Shown in pieces: positions 45,771 through 57,924 of a stretch of 64,000 nucleotides of DNA. Both the position numbers and the translations under genes were made by a program. Position 1 is the stretch's first letter. Every line of letters begins with the position of its first letter. The notes beneath the pieces are model-generated. The model saw only the letters and a list, made by a program, of their open reading frames with translations, had not been told where the DNA came from and searched no databases. Source of the DNA: Heterobilharzia americana (taxonomy: Eukaryota > Platyhelminthes > Trematoda > Strigeidida > Schistosomatidae); the NCBI GenBank assembly GCA_944470555.2, contig OX104128.1, positions 61,821,257 through 61,885,256 on the forward strand, given 5' to 3'.

Positions 45771-46639
45771 CAGGTAGTGGAGTATATTTAACAGTATTGT
45801 GACAAAGGCGTCCAGTTGATAATTAACAAGGCTTTACTTACGTCTTCAGTTTAAAAGTGTGTAATAAGATGAAATGATTCTATTCATTCGCGAGTCAAAT
45901 TTATTCTAGCAATGGACTACAGGCAAAATAAGTTTAGTAAGCACTTTAGAGCAGTTCTTTTGGAATATGGGTCTCAAACCGTCACAGTTATAACATCGGG
46001 TCGTAGCCCAGATGTGACAAAGGATTTCGTCAACATGCTTGGCGTCGTTTCGTCCGTATGTGAATTTAGTATTGGGTGCGTATCAAATAGTGGGCTAAGC
46101 AGACCGTTATCTCTTTAACTGTTCCGTTTATTTCTGAAAACAGCAGTTAGAAGGATGACATCCTTATTGATGAGTTTTAAAATATCCCTAATAACCGAAA
46201 TATCTTCCACGAGCCAATATAGTTTATTTGATGTGTTCACGCTCGTTAGTAGACCTTGTGGAATGGTCTCAGGTCTTTGTTCGATTCCTTTGCAGTAGAT
46301 CCAGCCACGCACCTGCTGTAGCTATGGCAAACTCGGTGAACGGTTGTGTGTAGATCGAATTTATCGAGCGATAGATGACTTTTTAGAGACTGATAAGATT
46401 TTAGAATGTGGTGTCTCAAAACAGCTGTTTGCACGGACCGAAAAAATTAAAATAACCTAGGACATAACTAGAGGAAGTAAAAGGAAGGGAGAAAGATGAC
46501 GTTGGAAAATCAATAAATTTAGAGAAAAAATAAAACAGCAGTGATAGGTAGGATTAAAACGAATAGTAACAAATTGGATAGAGAAAGAGATAGGTCTTAG
46601 TAAGGATAATAAAAAATAATAAAAGTAATGAGATCATGT
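45771..46639. other. Unassigned, possibly LINE-derived
   Basis: Plus frame 45912-46118 and minus frames 46115-46434 are free of known motifs. The position between two CR1-like fragments suggests degraded LINE sequence, without proof. Confidence 0.3.
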
Positions 46640-47900
46640 GAAAGCTCTTTGGAGCTTGAGAAAGACCTCCGTGTTGAAGATACTTTGATGCTTATGCACA
46701 AAATATAATTTGGCGCATACCTCGAAGTCGTACTCCGGTTAATAAGAGCTGACATAAACGTTTTCAGTGGCTGTATCAGAAAGCTGAGTGAATAAAGAGA
46801 GTAGAGTGCCTCCTGTTAATCAGGAAAGCAGAAAACCATTGTATGGTGCTTCTGCATATTAGACTATAATACGATATATTTCACCCATTCCTCACGCGAT
46901 TCAAGGTCGTTTTGCAGTGTGTTCGAAACCCTTTCTGCCCTTACAGCTCTCAAAAACTCAAATTCATCATTCTGAAGATAAAAATACGAAGCTTAAACTC
47001 AACGGAAGATAATTTACAAACACCAGGAAAAACTCAAGGCCTAGAATGTACTGTATTATAACTTTCAGGTTGACCGCACCATGTTAGCTTTAGTGCAGAA
47101 TTCCTTACTACCTGATTAGTTCCCCAGGTTAGGATATCAACTGGTCACAAATATCTAACAAGTGATTGGTAGAATAAGAATGTTGTGCGTGATCATGTCA
47201 AAAGCCTTGGGTAGATTCAAAAAATTCTTATGGACATTGACTTTTACGTCCCAGCATGTTGTCTAGCTGAAGTGAGTTTTCGGAAGTTTAACGGCAGAGA
47301 ATACATTTTTTGACTGCGTCAAACTTCGGGAAACGCACACTTCATTGTCCAAGTGTTGCCTGGTGCGGTCATTCACCACGCTTTCCAACAATTTTGGCAC
47401 CACTGATAATAATAATACAGATTGGTGGCAGTTAGGATTCTGTCAGTCTACTAAGTAGAGGCAAGAGAAAGTGGTGTATTCCTACTGTTTTAGAAGCTAA
47501 TATTTGCCTAAGGAGTGCTTTGATAGATCATATTATAGAGAACATTTTAACGGAGATGAACGAATGTCGTCGTAATCTGAGGATTTACGCATATGAACCC
47601 ACTATAGTTCGTTGAGAAATATGCCAAGAGTTATTTGTTGTGTAATTAATTCCAGTACGTCCGACATCATAGACAGATGCTTAGGTTTTTGAGGTGTTTG
47701 ATTGGCTGATTAGTTGAGTTGCATCAAAAGTGGCGCCGAAGGTTTCAGCAATCCTTAGTCCTTCAATAACACAAGTTCATTGGTCAGTATACCTTGACTT
47801 TTTCATGAAATCATATGGATTTTTTGGCTTTACCTTTTCTCATAATTTCCCATTGATTTTCAAGTGATACTTAGAACCTCGTGTCAGATATGAGTTTCGG
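46640..47900 (-). mobile_element. CR1-like LINE, RT fragment
   Basis: The minus strand shows, in order, VVPKLLESVVNDRTRQHLDN (about 47340-47400), FLNLPKAFDMITHNILIL (about 47170-47225) and, nearer the 3' side, LQNDLESREEWVKYIV then HTMVF (about 46835-46920), ending in a GVRLRGMRQI-like block (about 46710-46745). These correspond to RT palm motifs and the post-active-site helix of CR1/Jockey-type LINEs. The active-site YADD stretch itself is not found. Confidence 0.62.
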
Positions 47901-48399
47901 CTTTTATACATTATGTTGCTAAAGAGACGTTCTCAGCAAAGGCTGTCTTGATCATGCTTCTTACTATTTACCAATGTCTATTAGCTGACGGGGAACTCAG
48001 CTCGTGAGTCCATGAAAACATTGAGAGATATTGGTTTATAAAAGAGTTGTTTGTTTTCCTGTAGCAAAAGTGAAATAAACAGCTCTTGAATGACGGTCAT
48101 TCGCTGATTACCAGGTTGGTGTTTGAACCTGTGTTTTCTACTAGGAGATGGTCCCTACCAAGAAAATGGCTCAATGTGAAGTGATGAAAGAGGTGGAAAG
48201 AGAACACCAAACCACCATCATGGTTCAATTTAGGTGGTTTCCCAGTCGGTCTTCAACGAATGTCATCCACAGTCTTCTCGTACGACTTAACCTTTATGAA
48301 TGCACTTAGTAGGTTTCGACTAGACGGAAAACTTGTTATTACGTCATTTTGTAGTAGGTTACGCTTTAAAATCATTGGCTAGGGCAATTTGGTCATACG

Positions 48400-49400
48400 C
48401 AACAATTAATAATATGAATATTACTTTAGGAGGCTGCTGCTTCTGTTTCATATAGTCTGGAGGGGTTTGACAGATTTCTCTCACCATGTAGATTGTGTAT
48501 CTAAATATGAAATGGTGCAAGAATGAGTCCTGAAACTGTCACTAGGGTGGCTGTAGTCTCGTCAATTCCAAAACGACCAACCTTAGCCATCTGTCACCCT
48601 TGCCTTAGGCAAGAAGAAGTACAGTAGAGGTTCTCATAGGCAAATTTTATACAAAAAGTAGAATACAAATGGTTCAAGGATCACTCTCTGAGGCGCTACA
48701 GTGTTGGGAATCATCCATATACGCAGAGTTTTGTCAATGTTGATTAAGAATTCTCTATCCTCCTGTACGTTCTGAAAGACAGGATCAGTGTTTTTCTGAA
48801 TCTCAACTGTAAAATCCTAGTGAACAGTTGTTGTTGTTGTGGTTGACGTTTTGGTTTGCGTTTGAGTCGATTCTTCACGCGTTAGGTTCGTATCGCCCGT
48901 AGTCTGCTAGGCTCGTAGACTGTTAGGTCGTACTACAGGTTATAGAAAGAGTGTAGTAAGAAACACCATCGAAAGCTTCTGCCAAGTTAACGAAGACGAT
49001 GTGAGGTCAGCACGTTGTTGACACAAGAACCCTCAGTCCTGAGGCTATGTAGATTTTTGGAGAAAGGTCTTATTCAAACCAATGAATTCGCAAGTAATAT
49101 CTGGCATCATGCTTTCACGTAGCTTACAGTGCTTAGATAGTACGGCTATGGGTCTGTATTTAGTTGTGTCCTCTCCGTTACCTACTTTGGAAATCGGTAA
49201 CGAGGCAGTTCACTTCCACTATCTGGGTATTTGGTATCTCTCTATTCGATGGGTGAGCAGGTAATAAACGGAGAGGCTCTGGATTTCCAAACAGTTCTTT
49301 TGTGTTTGGGAGTAGATAGCACACACCTTTTTTTGCTTACAATCTGGTTGGCCTAATGGACTCAAACACGGATTTGTGTTCTATACAAAGGATGACTTTA
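48400..49400 (-). mobile_element. CR1-like LINE, RT N-terminal fragment
   Basis: Minus strand: PISKVGNGEDTTKYRPIAVL (about 49140-49200), FVNLAEAFDGVS (about 48960-48995) and VAPQRVILEPFVF (about 48665-48705) match the RPI, SKAFD and PQGSVLGPLLF blocks. It repeats motifs also found in 46640-47900, so it is a second copy rather than the continuation of the same one. Confidence 0.6.
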
Positions 49401-49779
49401 AAAACCTATACTTTTTACCACTTACAGGGGGTATCGATGATTTTCACAATTTCACTAATCAACCTTTATTGTAACAGGATATTGTAACTGGTTATCACAG
49501 ATTCTCACTTAGACAGTATTGCTTTCACTACCTTATAGAAAGTTACTCATCCACACTAAATCAATACAATCAGTACGAACGGTAGACTACCTTCTAAGAA
49601 TTGTATGAATAACTTATAACAGGTTTGTCGAAATTACTTAATGAATATACATGGAAAGCTGATAATCTCGAAGTGTTAGCTGAAACTACAGTTATCCCAT
49701 TTTGCTATAAGAGATTCTGGTATTACCTTGTTGCATAAATGGAACTATTATCATCATATTTCATAGGCTGGTAAAGTTG
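49401..49779. other. No recognised gene
   Basis: Nothing supported. Confidence 0.3.
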
Positions 49780-50560
49780 TTCAACAGACAGACGAAATCG
49801 ATATAGAACCGCACACAAAAGTGAATCGGTTCAAGTTTTCCACTTCACAGTAGCAAGCAAACAAGAGGTGAAAGAAAGCGACTCATATCAAAGTAAACAG
49901 TGTGAATGAGAGGAGAAGGATTTAAAGATTTGAGTTAGTCAGAAAATCGGGTTTTAGAAGACATCAAAGAGTGAATCCATCTGTGCCATAGTGACCAATT
50001 TTCAGCTGTTTCACTAAGAGTTCCCCATTACTGATTATTGCCCTGGGGGACTGCAGAAAGGTGGTTTACACCACGCTACACGGTTAGACCAACAGTAAGA
50101 ACTTCATGAACTTATGCACGTCTTCGTATGGCCATCCTGATCCTCTTCCAAGCTAATTCAATTTCCCCAGCATTGCATGTCGAGGTAGGCGATGGATCAG
50201 CATCCGTAGTACATATCCAAGCCACTCCTCGACTAAGGTTCACAACCTCATCAATCGGCCCACCTGTATTGATTAGTACTCTTCGCCTAAACTCGACATT
50301 TCTAACATGGTGATTCCACTATACACGAGCAATACTATAAAGACCTGTGACCAAATACTTGTAGCTATTTCATATCTACTTTTAGCGACCATTTTTACAG
50401 CCGTTTGACAGGATAGGATGAACTGCAACGCAGTAACTCGTCCTTTATTAGATAGTAGAATATGTCGCCAGAGAAAGGACACGAGTTGGGAATCGCCAGA
50501 TACTCTTCCGTATCTGAGCTAAAGTTTCTTGTTCTGGAGCTCTGGGAGGAATTTCAGGAG
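49780..50560 (-). mobile_element. 3' end of an RTE-like LINE
   Basis: Best-preserved of the three minus-strand copies of this family. The translation gives LGYVLRMLIHRLPRHAML (about 50180-50235) and VHKFMKFLLLV (about 50085-50120), equivalent to GHVLRMP..LPRRAM and MKSLT. The ATGTCGAGTTTAGGCGAAGAG block at 50285-50305 corresponds to RVSNAEVRRR. Frame breaks remain. Confidence 0.68.
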
Positions 50561-51047
50561 TACAAGTCAGCTCAATACATTACTTCTGATGAATCGAAGT
50601 AGCTCCATAGAAAGAATATGGTTTTTCTTGTATAGTTACAATTATGAATGTTCTTTCTGTTTGTCAATCACTTTTCTGCTTAGACATTCTAAAATAACTT
50701 TGAAGTATCCTGATCGTTTTTCTAGCTGAAGCTGAAGTATAGTAAGGTGAATGTGACTGTGTGTAAATACCATGAGCAATTTGGCGTTCAGTTATAAATA
50801 ATCAGATACAGGGTTGTTAATACTAAAATTTTCTGTTGCTTTGGAATCTGGATCACTTAAGTGAGCGAAGAATAGTAACTTATCTGGTTCCATTTTAGTC
50901 TGTCTATTAGAAATGTCGCACAGTGAAACAGTATCATTTACTGGATTTACTAGATACTGATGAAGATGAGATAGCAATGTTGGATTGCAAGATTAAACGA
51001 ACACGAGACGGAAGTTTAGAGACTATGTCTATAGGAAACCTTCCCAT
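50561..51047. other. Unassigned; dispersed repeat scrap
   Basis: The stretch 50893-50960 (TTTTAGTCTGTCTATTAGAA, GTCGCACAGTGAAACAG) is repeated in inverted form at 51950-52020 and resembles 9860-9910, so it belongs to an unidentified repeat family. Confidence 0.4.
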
Positions 51048-51182
51048 TCAAATTGCTACTTGGACTTCAAATCCTCTCACCCCATTTCAGTTAAAGTAGG
51101 CTAGTTAAATCCCTAAGTGATAGGGTGAAAAAGCTCACTAGTAGACCAGAAAATCTGTGACAAGAAATTACACACTTCAAGA

Positions 51183-51640
51183 ATGCCTTGCGTTTCAATA
51201 ATTATCCACCAAAATTTATATACAATTCATAAGAAATCGAAAAGAAAATATAGCAGTGGCAGCAGTAGTAGTAATAGTAAAAACAATAATAATAATGGTA
51301 ATAATACGAGTGTTATTAATAATAATTCTACTGCCAATAGTAATAATGGTGACCGGATTGAAAGAGAATTCAAAGGCTCTGCTGTGTTACCATACAAGGA
51401 AGGCACCTCAGAAGCAATACGAAGAATTCTCAATAACGCTACGATTAAAGTGGCATTTAAACTAACAAACTCGCTTAGAAACAAGCTTTGTATGTTAAAA
51501 GATCCTATCGATGCAATTAAGCAAAATAATCTGTTTTACCAAATCTCTTGCAATGATTGCGAGGTCATTTGCATAGGTCAAAGTAGTCGACCAGGGTCGA
51601 TTAGTGTAACAGAGCACAAAAACTAAGCTAAATGAAGATT
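51183..51640 (+). pseudogene. Penelope-like element, linker and GIY-YIG start
   Basis: Of a 147-codon frame, the first half is low-complexity Ser/Asn coded by AGY/AAY repeats. From 51343 on it reads GDRIEREFKGSAVLPYKEG, AIRRILNNATIKVAFKLTNS, KLCMLKDPIDAIKQNNLFYQ, CNDCEVICIGQSSRPGSISV and TEHK. It is collinear with 31070-31500, with YQI-C-DCE and IGQSSR as the endonuclease signature. It ends after TEHKN. The frame is uninterrupted here but broken in copy B, which suggests that A is nearer to the true sequence. Confidence 0.75.
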
Positions 51641-52027
51641 AATAGATCCTAATAAAATAAGAAATTTAGAAAAAAAGTTCGGCTATAACTCTACACGAAA
51701 CTACATCCAATCACATAACAGGGTGGGTAGAGTGATATCATTAAAATTTTAGTTGGAGGGAGGGGAGATTGATAACCGACTCTTTTTTTATCGAATCAAC
51801 ACCGAATACATGCAGTAACAGAAATGATTCTGCGCCTGTCCCAGATAAATGGAAAATTCTATTACACTTTTCATCACAGAGAAGGAGAGAAAATTAGGAA
51901 TATATAAACTCTGTTTCGAAGTTACCTGATATGAATATGGATAAATTATCTCCCAAATGTTATCCAGTAGTAAATGATACTGTTTCACTGTGTGACATTT
52001 CTAAAAAAACGGACTAAAATGGAATTT

Positions 52028-52108
52028 ATAGTGGGTGATGATTGAAGGTGAGATGAAAATCCGGCAGCGGTCCACATTTTCATCTCATCTTCAATCATCA
52101 CTCAGTAT
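52028..52108. repeat. Inverted pair of SINE tails
   Basis: TGATGATTGAAGGTGAGATGAAAAT faces ATTTTCATCTCATCTTCAATCATCA with a 15-base spacer. The two arms are the tail of the tRNA-derived SINE in opposite directions. The copy B equivalent is at about 55048-55117. Confidence 0.85.
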
Positions 52109-52479
52109 AATACTAGTCTGCCAAGCAACGGCTGTCTCAGATAGTCAAATGATAAAATGGAATTACAACCGACCACAGTACCCAAGTTTTACTCCTATAT
52201 AACTTACTGGTTACATTAAGTCCTGAAATTTCAGTAGGAATATTTTTCTACTGAAATTATGTACAGTGATGCAAGCAATCTATTACTATTTTCTAGAGCA
52301 ACTTCACTACATACTGCAACTCTACCCTGAAGAGTGATTATTTTCCCAAGGACTCTTTGCTACCGAATAATATTCTGCGTGGTAGTGCAAATTTGCATTT
52401 TGTCTGAGTTTTCAAAATTTAGAAAGGCGTTTATTTAGTTTGAGGTTTATGAGGGCTTTAGATATTCTATGGTAGTATT

Positions 52480-52860
52480 CTTCATGGATTGACATTATTT
52501 ACAGAACCATTGGAAACCTGGGTCACTAGAGAATGATTTCGTCCTAGTGTGCAACGCTTCACTCAAGGTTCTAATGAGAAGACGTGACCTGTGGTCAAGC
52601 AGTCGGAGTGAAGTGCGGGTTGACTGTGAGTCACACTATATCCCGAATTGACAGAAGTGGAGAACTGTGAACCGTTGGACTCCAACCAAGCGACTCATTG
52701 CCCAACGGATTCACCTCGGGACCTGACTTTCCAGAGTTCGGTCTCTGGTGGCGTGTAATCCTGAGTCGTACACTGAAACGAAAAAGTTGTCCAGTGATTC
52801 CAGGTTTCCAATGGCTGTCAGACTGATTTCAGGCCGTGATGAATACGACTTGAGATGTTG
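52480..52860. mobile_element. Family 2 short elements, inverted and decayed
   Basis: A minus-strand remnant (AGTATTCTTCATGGATTGAC, 52483-52575) is followed by a plus-strand copy (52630-52855) with the block TGACAGAAGTGGAGAACTGTG, a tRNA-like head, and GTGATGAATACGACTT at the end. Ribozyme remnants lack CTGANGA. Repeated at 55480-55860 in copy B. Confidence 0.6.
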
Positions 52861-53884
52861 GTTTACTTTTGTTTCAAATCCGAAAGCATAGAAATGATAA
52901 TTTGGAGTTTGTCAACTCATTGTTACATGTTTATGCACCCCAAAATGGCACATTACTGTGACATTAACATAAATGACACAGTATCCATTACCATGAGCAC
53001 AGATTTTACACCATAAGTCAAAGCTAAAAAAGCACTCAGTGATGATAATCTACACTCAAAACTTGCTTAACTTTGGATCAAAACAATATTTTGTACGTCA
53101 TTACCTTTGAGGAGTATATATTCCTTAAGACCATGAGTTATTCTCACCCAATTTATCCACCAGTGGATATAAGCGATTATTAGGGTTCAGTGTTTCGAAT
53201 TACAATCGTAGGACACAGATCGTTAGCATCAATACCCAAAAACATTGTGAAATCAAACCCTCTTTAATTTTCTACCTTCTATCTTACGCCATTGTCACTA
53301 TTACATGAGATTCAATTCTTACATTTGGATGCATACATATCGTACCACATTTTCAAATGTGTCCTTCCTGCTGTTTGCGAAGGACTAGCACACATATCCT
53401 TTTCTAATAATATTTATTTAGGAAAAACACTTAAGTTGTCAGCTTCGGAGCAATGTGGTGAGGTGTTCGAAAGAATGGCTGTTAAGTGACACGACCGCAT
53501 CCATACTATGAACAAGGAGGTGAGCAATCATTGATTGATGACAGTGAAACTTCCTTTTACGACTAAAAAGAACAGATCAAAAGTGAAAGTTATAATCTTA
53601 AATCACTACATATCAAAATGGATGATGTCAACCAACTGGAATATCTGAATTATGCTGTACTTTTAATGATGACTGAACTGTATGCTCCCGTATTGTTCAG
53701 GTATTCGTTCACACTGCACTATCCCAACACTAATGCTTATGTGATAACACTTAATAAACAGGGAACAACTTGATTCCCAAGTGTTTTGAGTTAGCAATTT
53801 CAAGTATAATCCTTTACACTTTCACGTAAATATAGTTTTGCATACGCTTCTGGCAACCAAATATTTTAGTTTGAGGTTAGCGAG

Positions 53885-54070
53885 ATTTTTTCTAGAGTAG
53901 TATTAAGCATAGACTAACATCAGTCGAAGAGCCGCTAACAACCTGGGAGCACTGGCGGTTGTTTCGTTTCAGTATGGAACTCCTCAGTAGTACGCACGCA
54001 TGACCCTACCAAAAATCCAACTCAGAACGTTCAGTTCTCAAGGCGAACGCTTTAACCTTTGAACCTCTGG
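53885..54070 (-). mobile_element. Family 2 short element, cut by the duplication junction
   Basis: Minus-strand copy with CTGAGGAG and GAAA but GCC in place of the cleavage GTC. Its 5' head is cut off at 54070 by the start of copy B. The full element survives at 56890-57190. Confidence 0.65.
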
Positions 54071-57000
54071 TTCAAATTGCTACTTGGACTTCAAATCCTC
54101 TCACCCATTTCAGTTAAAGTAGGCTAGTTAAATCCCTAAGTGATAGGGTGAAAAAGCTCACTAGTAGACCAGAAAATCTGTGACAAGAAATTACACACTT
54201 CAAGAATGCCTTGCGTTTCAATAATTATCCACCAAAATTTATATACAATTCATAAGAAATCGAAAAGAAAATATAGCAGTGGCAGCAGTAGTAGTAATAG
54301 TAAAAACAATAATAATAATGGTAATAATACGAGTGTTATTAATAATAATTCTACTGCCAATAGTAATAATGGTGACCGGATTGAAAGAGAATTCAAGCTC
54401 GCTGTGTTACCATACAAGGAAGGCACCTCAGAAGCAATACGAAGAATTCTCAATAACGCTACGATTAAAGTGGCATTTAAACTAACAAACTCGCTTAGAA
54501 ACAAGCTTTGTATGTTAAAGATCCTATCGATGCAATTAAGCAAAATAATCTGTTTTACCAAATCTCTTGCAATGATTGCGAGGTCATTTGCATAGGTCAA
54601 AGTAGTCGACCAGGGTCGATTAGTGTAACAGAGCACAAAACTAAGCTAAATGAAGATTAATAGATCCTAATAAAATAAGAAATTTAGAAAAAAAGTTCGG
54701 CTATAACTCTACACGAAACTACATCCAATCACATAACAGGGTGGGTAGAGTGATATCATTAAAATTTAGTTGGAGGGAGGGGAGATTGATAACCGACTCT
54801 TTTTTATCGAATCAACACCGAATACATGCAGTAACAGAAATGATTCTGCGCCTGTCCCAGATAAATGGAAAATTCTATTACACTTTTCATCACAGAGAAG
54901 GAGAGAAAATTAGGAATATATAACTCTGTTTCGAAGTTACCTGATATGAATATGGATAAATTATCTCCCAAATGTTATCCAGTAGTAAATGATACTGTTT
55001 CACTGTGTGACATTTCTAAAAAAACGACTAAAATGAATTTATAGTGGTGATGATTGAAGGTGAGATGAAAATCCGGCAGCGGTCCCATTTTCATCTCATC
55101 TTCAATCATCACTCAGTATAATACTAGTCTGCCAAGCAACGGCTGTCTCAGATAGTCAAATGATAAAATGGAATTACAACCGACCACAGTACCAAGTTTT
55201 ACTCCTATATAACTTACTGGTTACATTAAGTCCTGAAATTTCAGTAGGAATATTTTTCTACTGAAATTATGTACAGTGATGCAAGCAATCTATTACTATT
55301 TTCTAGAGCAACTTCACTACATACTGCAACTCTACCCTGAAAGTGATTATTTTCCCAAGGACTCTTTGCTACCGAATAATATTCTGCGTGGTAGTGCAAA
55401 TTTGCATTTTGTCTGAGTTTTCAAAATTTAGAAAGGCGTTTATTTAGTTTGAGGTTTATGAGGGCTTTAGATATTCTATGGTAGTATTCTTCATGGATTG
55501 ACATTATTTACAGAACCATTGGAAACCTGGGTCACTAGAGAATGATTTCGTCCTAGTGTGCAACGCTTCACTCAAGGTTCTAATGAGAAGACGTGACCTG
55601 TGGTCAAGCAGTCGGAGTGAAGTGCGGGTTGACTGTGAGTCACACTATATCCCGAATTGACAGAAGTGGAGAACTGTGAACCGTTGGACTCCAACCAAGC
55701 GACTCATTGCCCAACGGATTCACCTCGGGACCTGACTTTCCAGAGTTCGGTCTCTGGTGGCGTGTAATCCTGAGTCGTACACTGAAACGAAAAAGTTGTC
55801 CAGTGATTCCAGGTTTCCATGGCTGTCAGACTGATTTCAGGCCGTGATGAATACGACTTGAGATGTTGGTTTACTTTTGTTTCAAATCCGAAAGCATAGA
55901 AATGATAATTTGGAGTTTGTCAACTCATTGTTACATGTTTATGCACCCCAAAATGGCACATTACTGTGACATTAACATAAATGACACAGTATCCATTACC
56001 ATGAGCACAGATTTTACACCATAAGTCAAAGCTAAAAAAGCACTCAGTGATGATAATCTACACTCAAAACTTGCTTAACTTTGGATCAAAACAATATTTT
56101 GTACGTCATTACCTTTGAGGAGTATATATTCCTTAAGACCATGAGTTATTCTCACCCAATTTATCCACCAGTGGATATAAGCGTTATTAGGGTTCAGTGT
56201 TTCGAATTACAATCGTAGGACACAGATCGTTAGCATCAATACCCAAAAATTGTGAAATCAACCCTCTTTAATTTTCTACCTTCTATCTTACGCCATTGTC
56301 ACTATTACATGAGATTCAATCTTACATTTGGATGCATACATATCGTACCACATTTTCAAATGTGTCCTTCCTGCTGTTTGCGAAGGACTAGCACACATAT
56401 CCTTTTCTAATAATATTTATTTAGGAAAAACACTTAAGTTGTCAGCTTCGGAGCAATGTGGTGAGGTGTTCGAAAGAATGGCTGTTAAGTGACACGACCG
56501 CATCCATACTATGAACAAGGAGGTGAGCAATCATTGATTGATGACAGTGAAACTTCCTTTTACGACTAAAAAGAACAGATCAAAAGTGAAAGTTATAATC
56601 TTAAATCACTACATATCAAAATGGATGATGTCAACCAACTGGAATATCTGAATTATGCTGTACTTTTAATGATGACTGAACTGTATGCTCCCGTATTGTT
56701 CAGGTATTCGTTCACACTGCACTATCCCAACCTAATGCTTATGTGATAACACTTAATAAACAGGGAACAACTTGATTCCCAAGTGTTTTGAGTTAGCAAT
56801 TTCAAGTATAATCCTTTACACTTTCACGTAAATATAGTTTTGCATACGCTTCTGGCAACCAAATATTTTAGTTTGAGGTTAGCGAGATTTTTTCTAGAGT
56901 AGTATTAAGCATAGACTAACATCAGTCGAAGAGCCGCTAACAACCTGGGAGCACTGGCGGTTGTTTCGTTTCAGTATGGAACTCCTCAGTAGTAAGCACG

Positions 57001-57072
57001 CATGACCCTACCAGAAATCCAACTCAGAACGTTCAGTTCTCAAGGCGAACGCGTTAACCTTTGAACCTCTGG
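54071..57072. repeat. 3-kb tandem duplication, copy B (3002 bp)
   Basis: Same content and order as 51048-54070 but 21 bases shorter, with losses spread through homopolymers and doubled bases (for example CACCCC to CACCC near the start, TTTTTTT to TTTTTT near 54800). The Penelope frame that is open in copy A is broken here. Confidence 0.93.
54206..54660 (+). pseudogene. Penelope-like fragment, frameshifted twin of 51183-51640
   Basis: Identical to the copy A fragment except for small deletions: three bases lost around 54395-54402 change KGSAVL to KLAVL, and one A lost near 54520 shifts the frame after KLCMLK, so the CNDCE and IGQSSR boxes move to another frame. Confidence 0.75.
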
Positions 57073-57190
57073 GTCGGAGTCCAATGGTCCGCAGTTTCCT
57101 AATTCTATCAGTTCGTAATATAGAGCGACAATCCACCAAAGTATTCAGTTGCTGTCTGCTTCACTTCCAACTGGTGGATAGTCGCGCTAA
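56890..57190 (-). mobile_element. Family 2 short element, head complete
   Basis: The minus strand starts at GGATTGTCGCTCTATATTACG and GACTCCGACCCAGAGGTTC (the tRNA-like head, 57060-57140) and reaches the AGTATTAAGCATAG end. The ribozyme has CTGAGGAG and GAAA, but GCC replaces GTC. Only its part before 57072 is duplicated. Confidence 0.68.
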
Positions 57191-57924
57191 GTCACGAAAT
57201 GACAGAAGTAGGAAAAATAAAAAGTTTCTTTTATAGGTGGTTCCTGTTTTAACAGAAACTCCTTGCATATTCATTCGTTTAAATTAAAAGTTCTTGAAAC
57301 ACTATCGAATACTTACAAAAGTGAAGTAACCTTGAAATTGAGTGAGTGACACACTGTATTAAAATGACACCCATTTTTGAATAGTCAAACAAGTTACAAT
57401 AATAAACAGCTAGAAAATAAAAATTTGTATAAAAACACTTGCAAATTAATTTCATGGAATAACTGCTTTGGACAACTGAAGAAGAATAATCGATCGAAAT
57501 ATAACTGTTCTAGACATGTGTTTTCATTTTACTAAACTTCTCTTCCCAACAATTTACACGCAAGTTTAAGAGTGCATAATATAAGAAACTGATGTATACT
57601 ACTACTAAATATACTATAATCATATACCATAATCAAGAATAAATAATTTAGTCATTTCCAATCTTAATTTATGCCATACTAAAAACTCTTAGCAAGGTGC
57701 GCTGTGCTAAGAAGAGGAAATTCGATTTTTAAAAGTTAAGCAACGTAAATTTAGTTACATTCTATTTCTCACTGTATATATATGAAGTAGCTGGAGATAT
57801 GAGATGCATACACAAATTACTTATCGATGATATGTGCTTAATTTTGTACAATATGCATTTTGAAGGCTCGCGTAATTAATACAAAATCCTAACAATCATT
57901 TACTTCTTGACATCATGTGGACTA
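57191..57924. other. No recognised gene
   Basis: AT-rich with nothing supported. Confidence 0.35.

Larger units (their letters stand above)
51048..54070. repeat. 3-kb tandem duplication, copy A (3023 bp)
   Basis: It begins TTCAAATTGCTACTTGG and ends GAACCTCTGG, and the same unit restarts at 54071. It contains a Penelope-like fragment, a SINE tail pair, and two short elements. Differences from copy B are about twenty one-base gaps, nearly all extra bases in A. The three substitutions I found fall in the last about 80 bases. Confidence 0.93.

Noticed and set aside
45977..45992. AACCGTCACAGTTATAAC, similar to the start of the schistosome spliced leader
   Set aside because: It departs from the leader after nine bases and no leader donor site or Sm-binding site follows. 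It is a chance match.
51227..51484. Leu-rich minus frame, and its twin at 54250-54636
   Set aside because: Antisense to the AGY/AAY repeat of the Penelope-like fragment. The hydrophobicity comes from the simple repeat.
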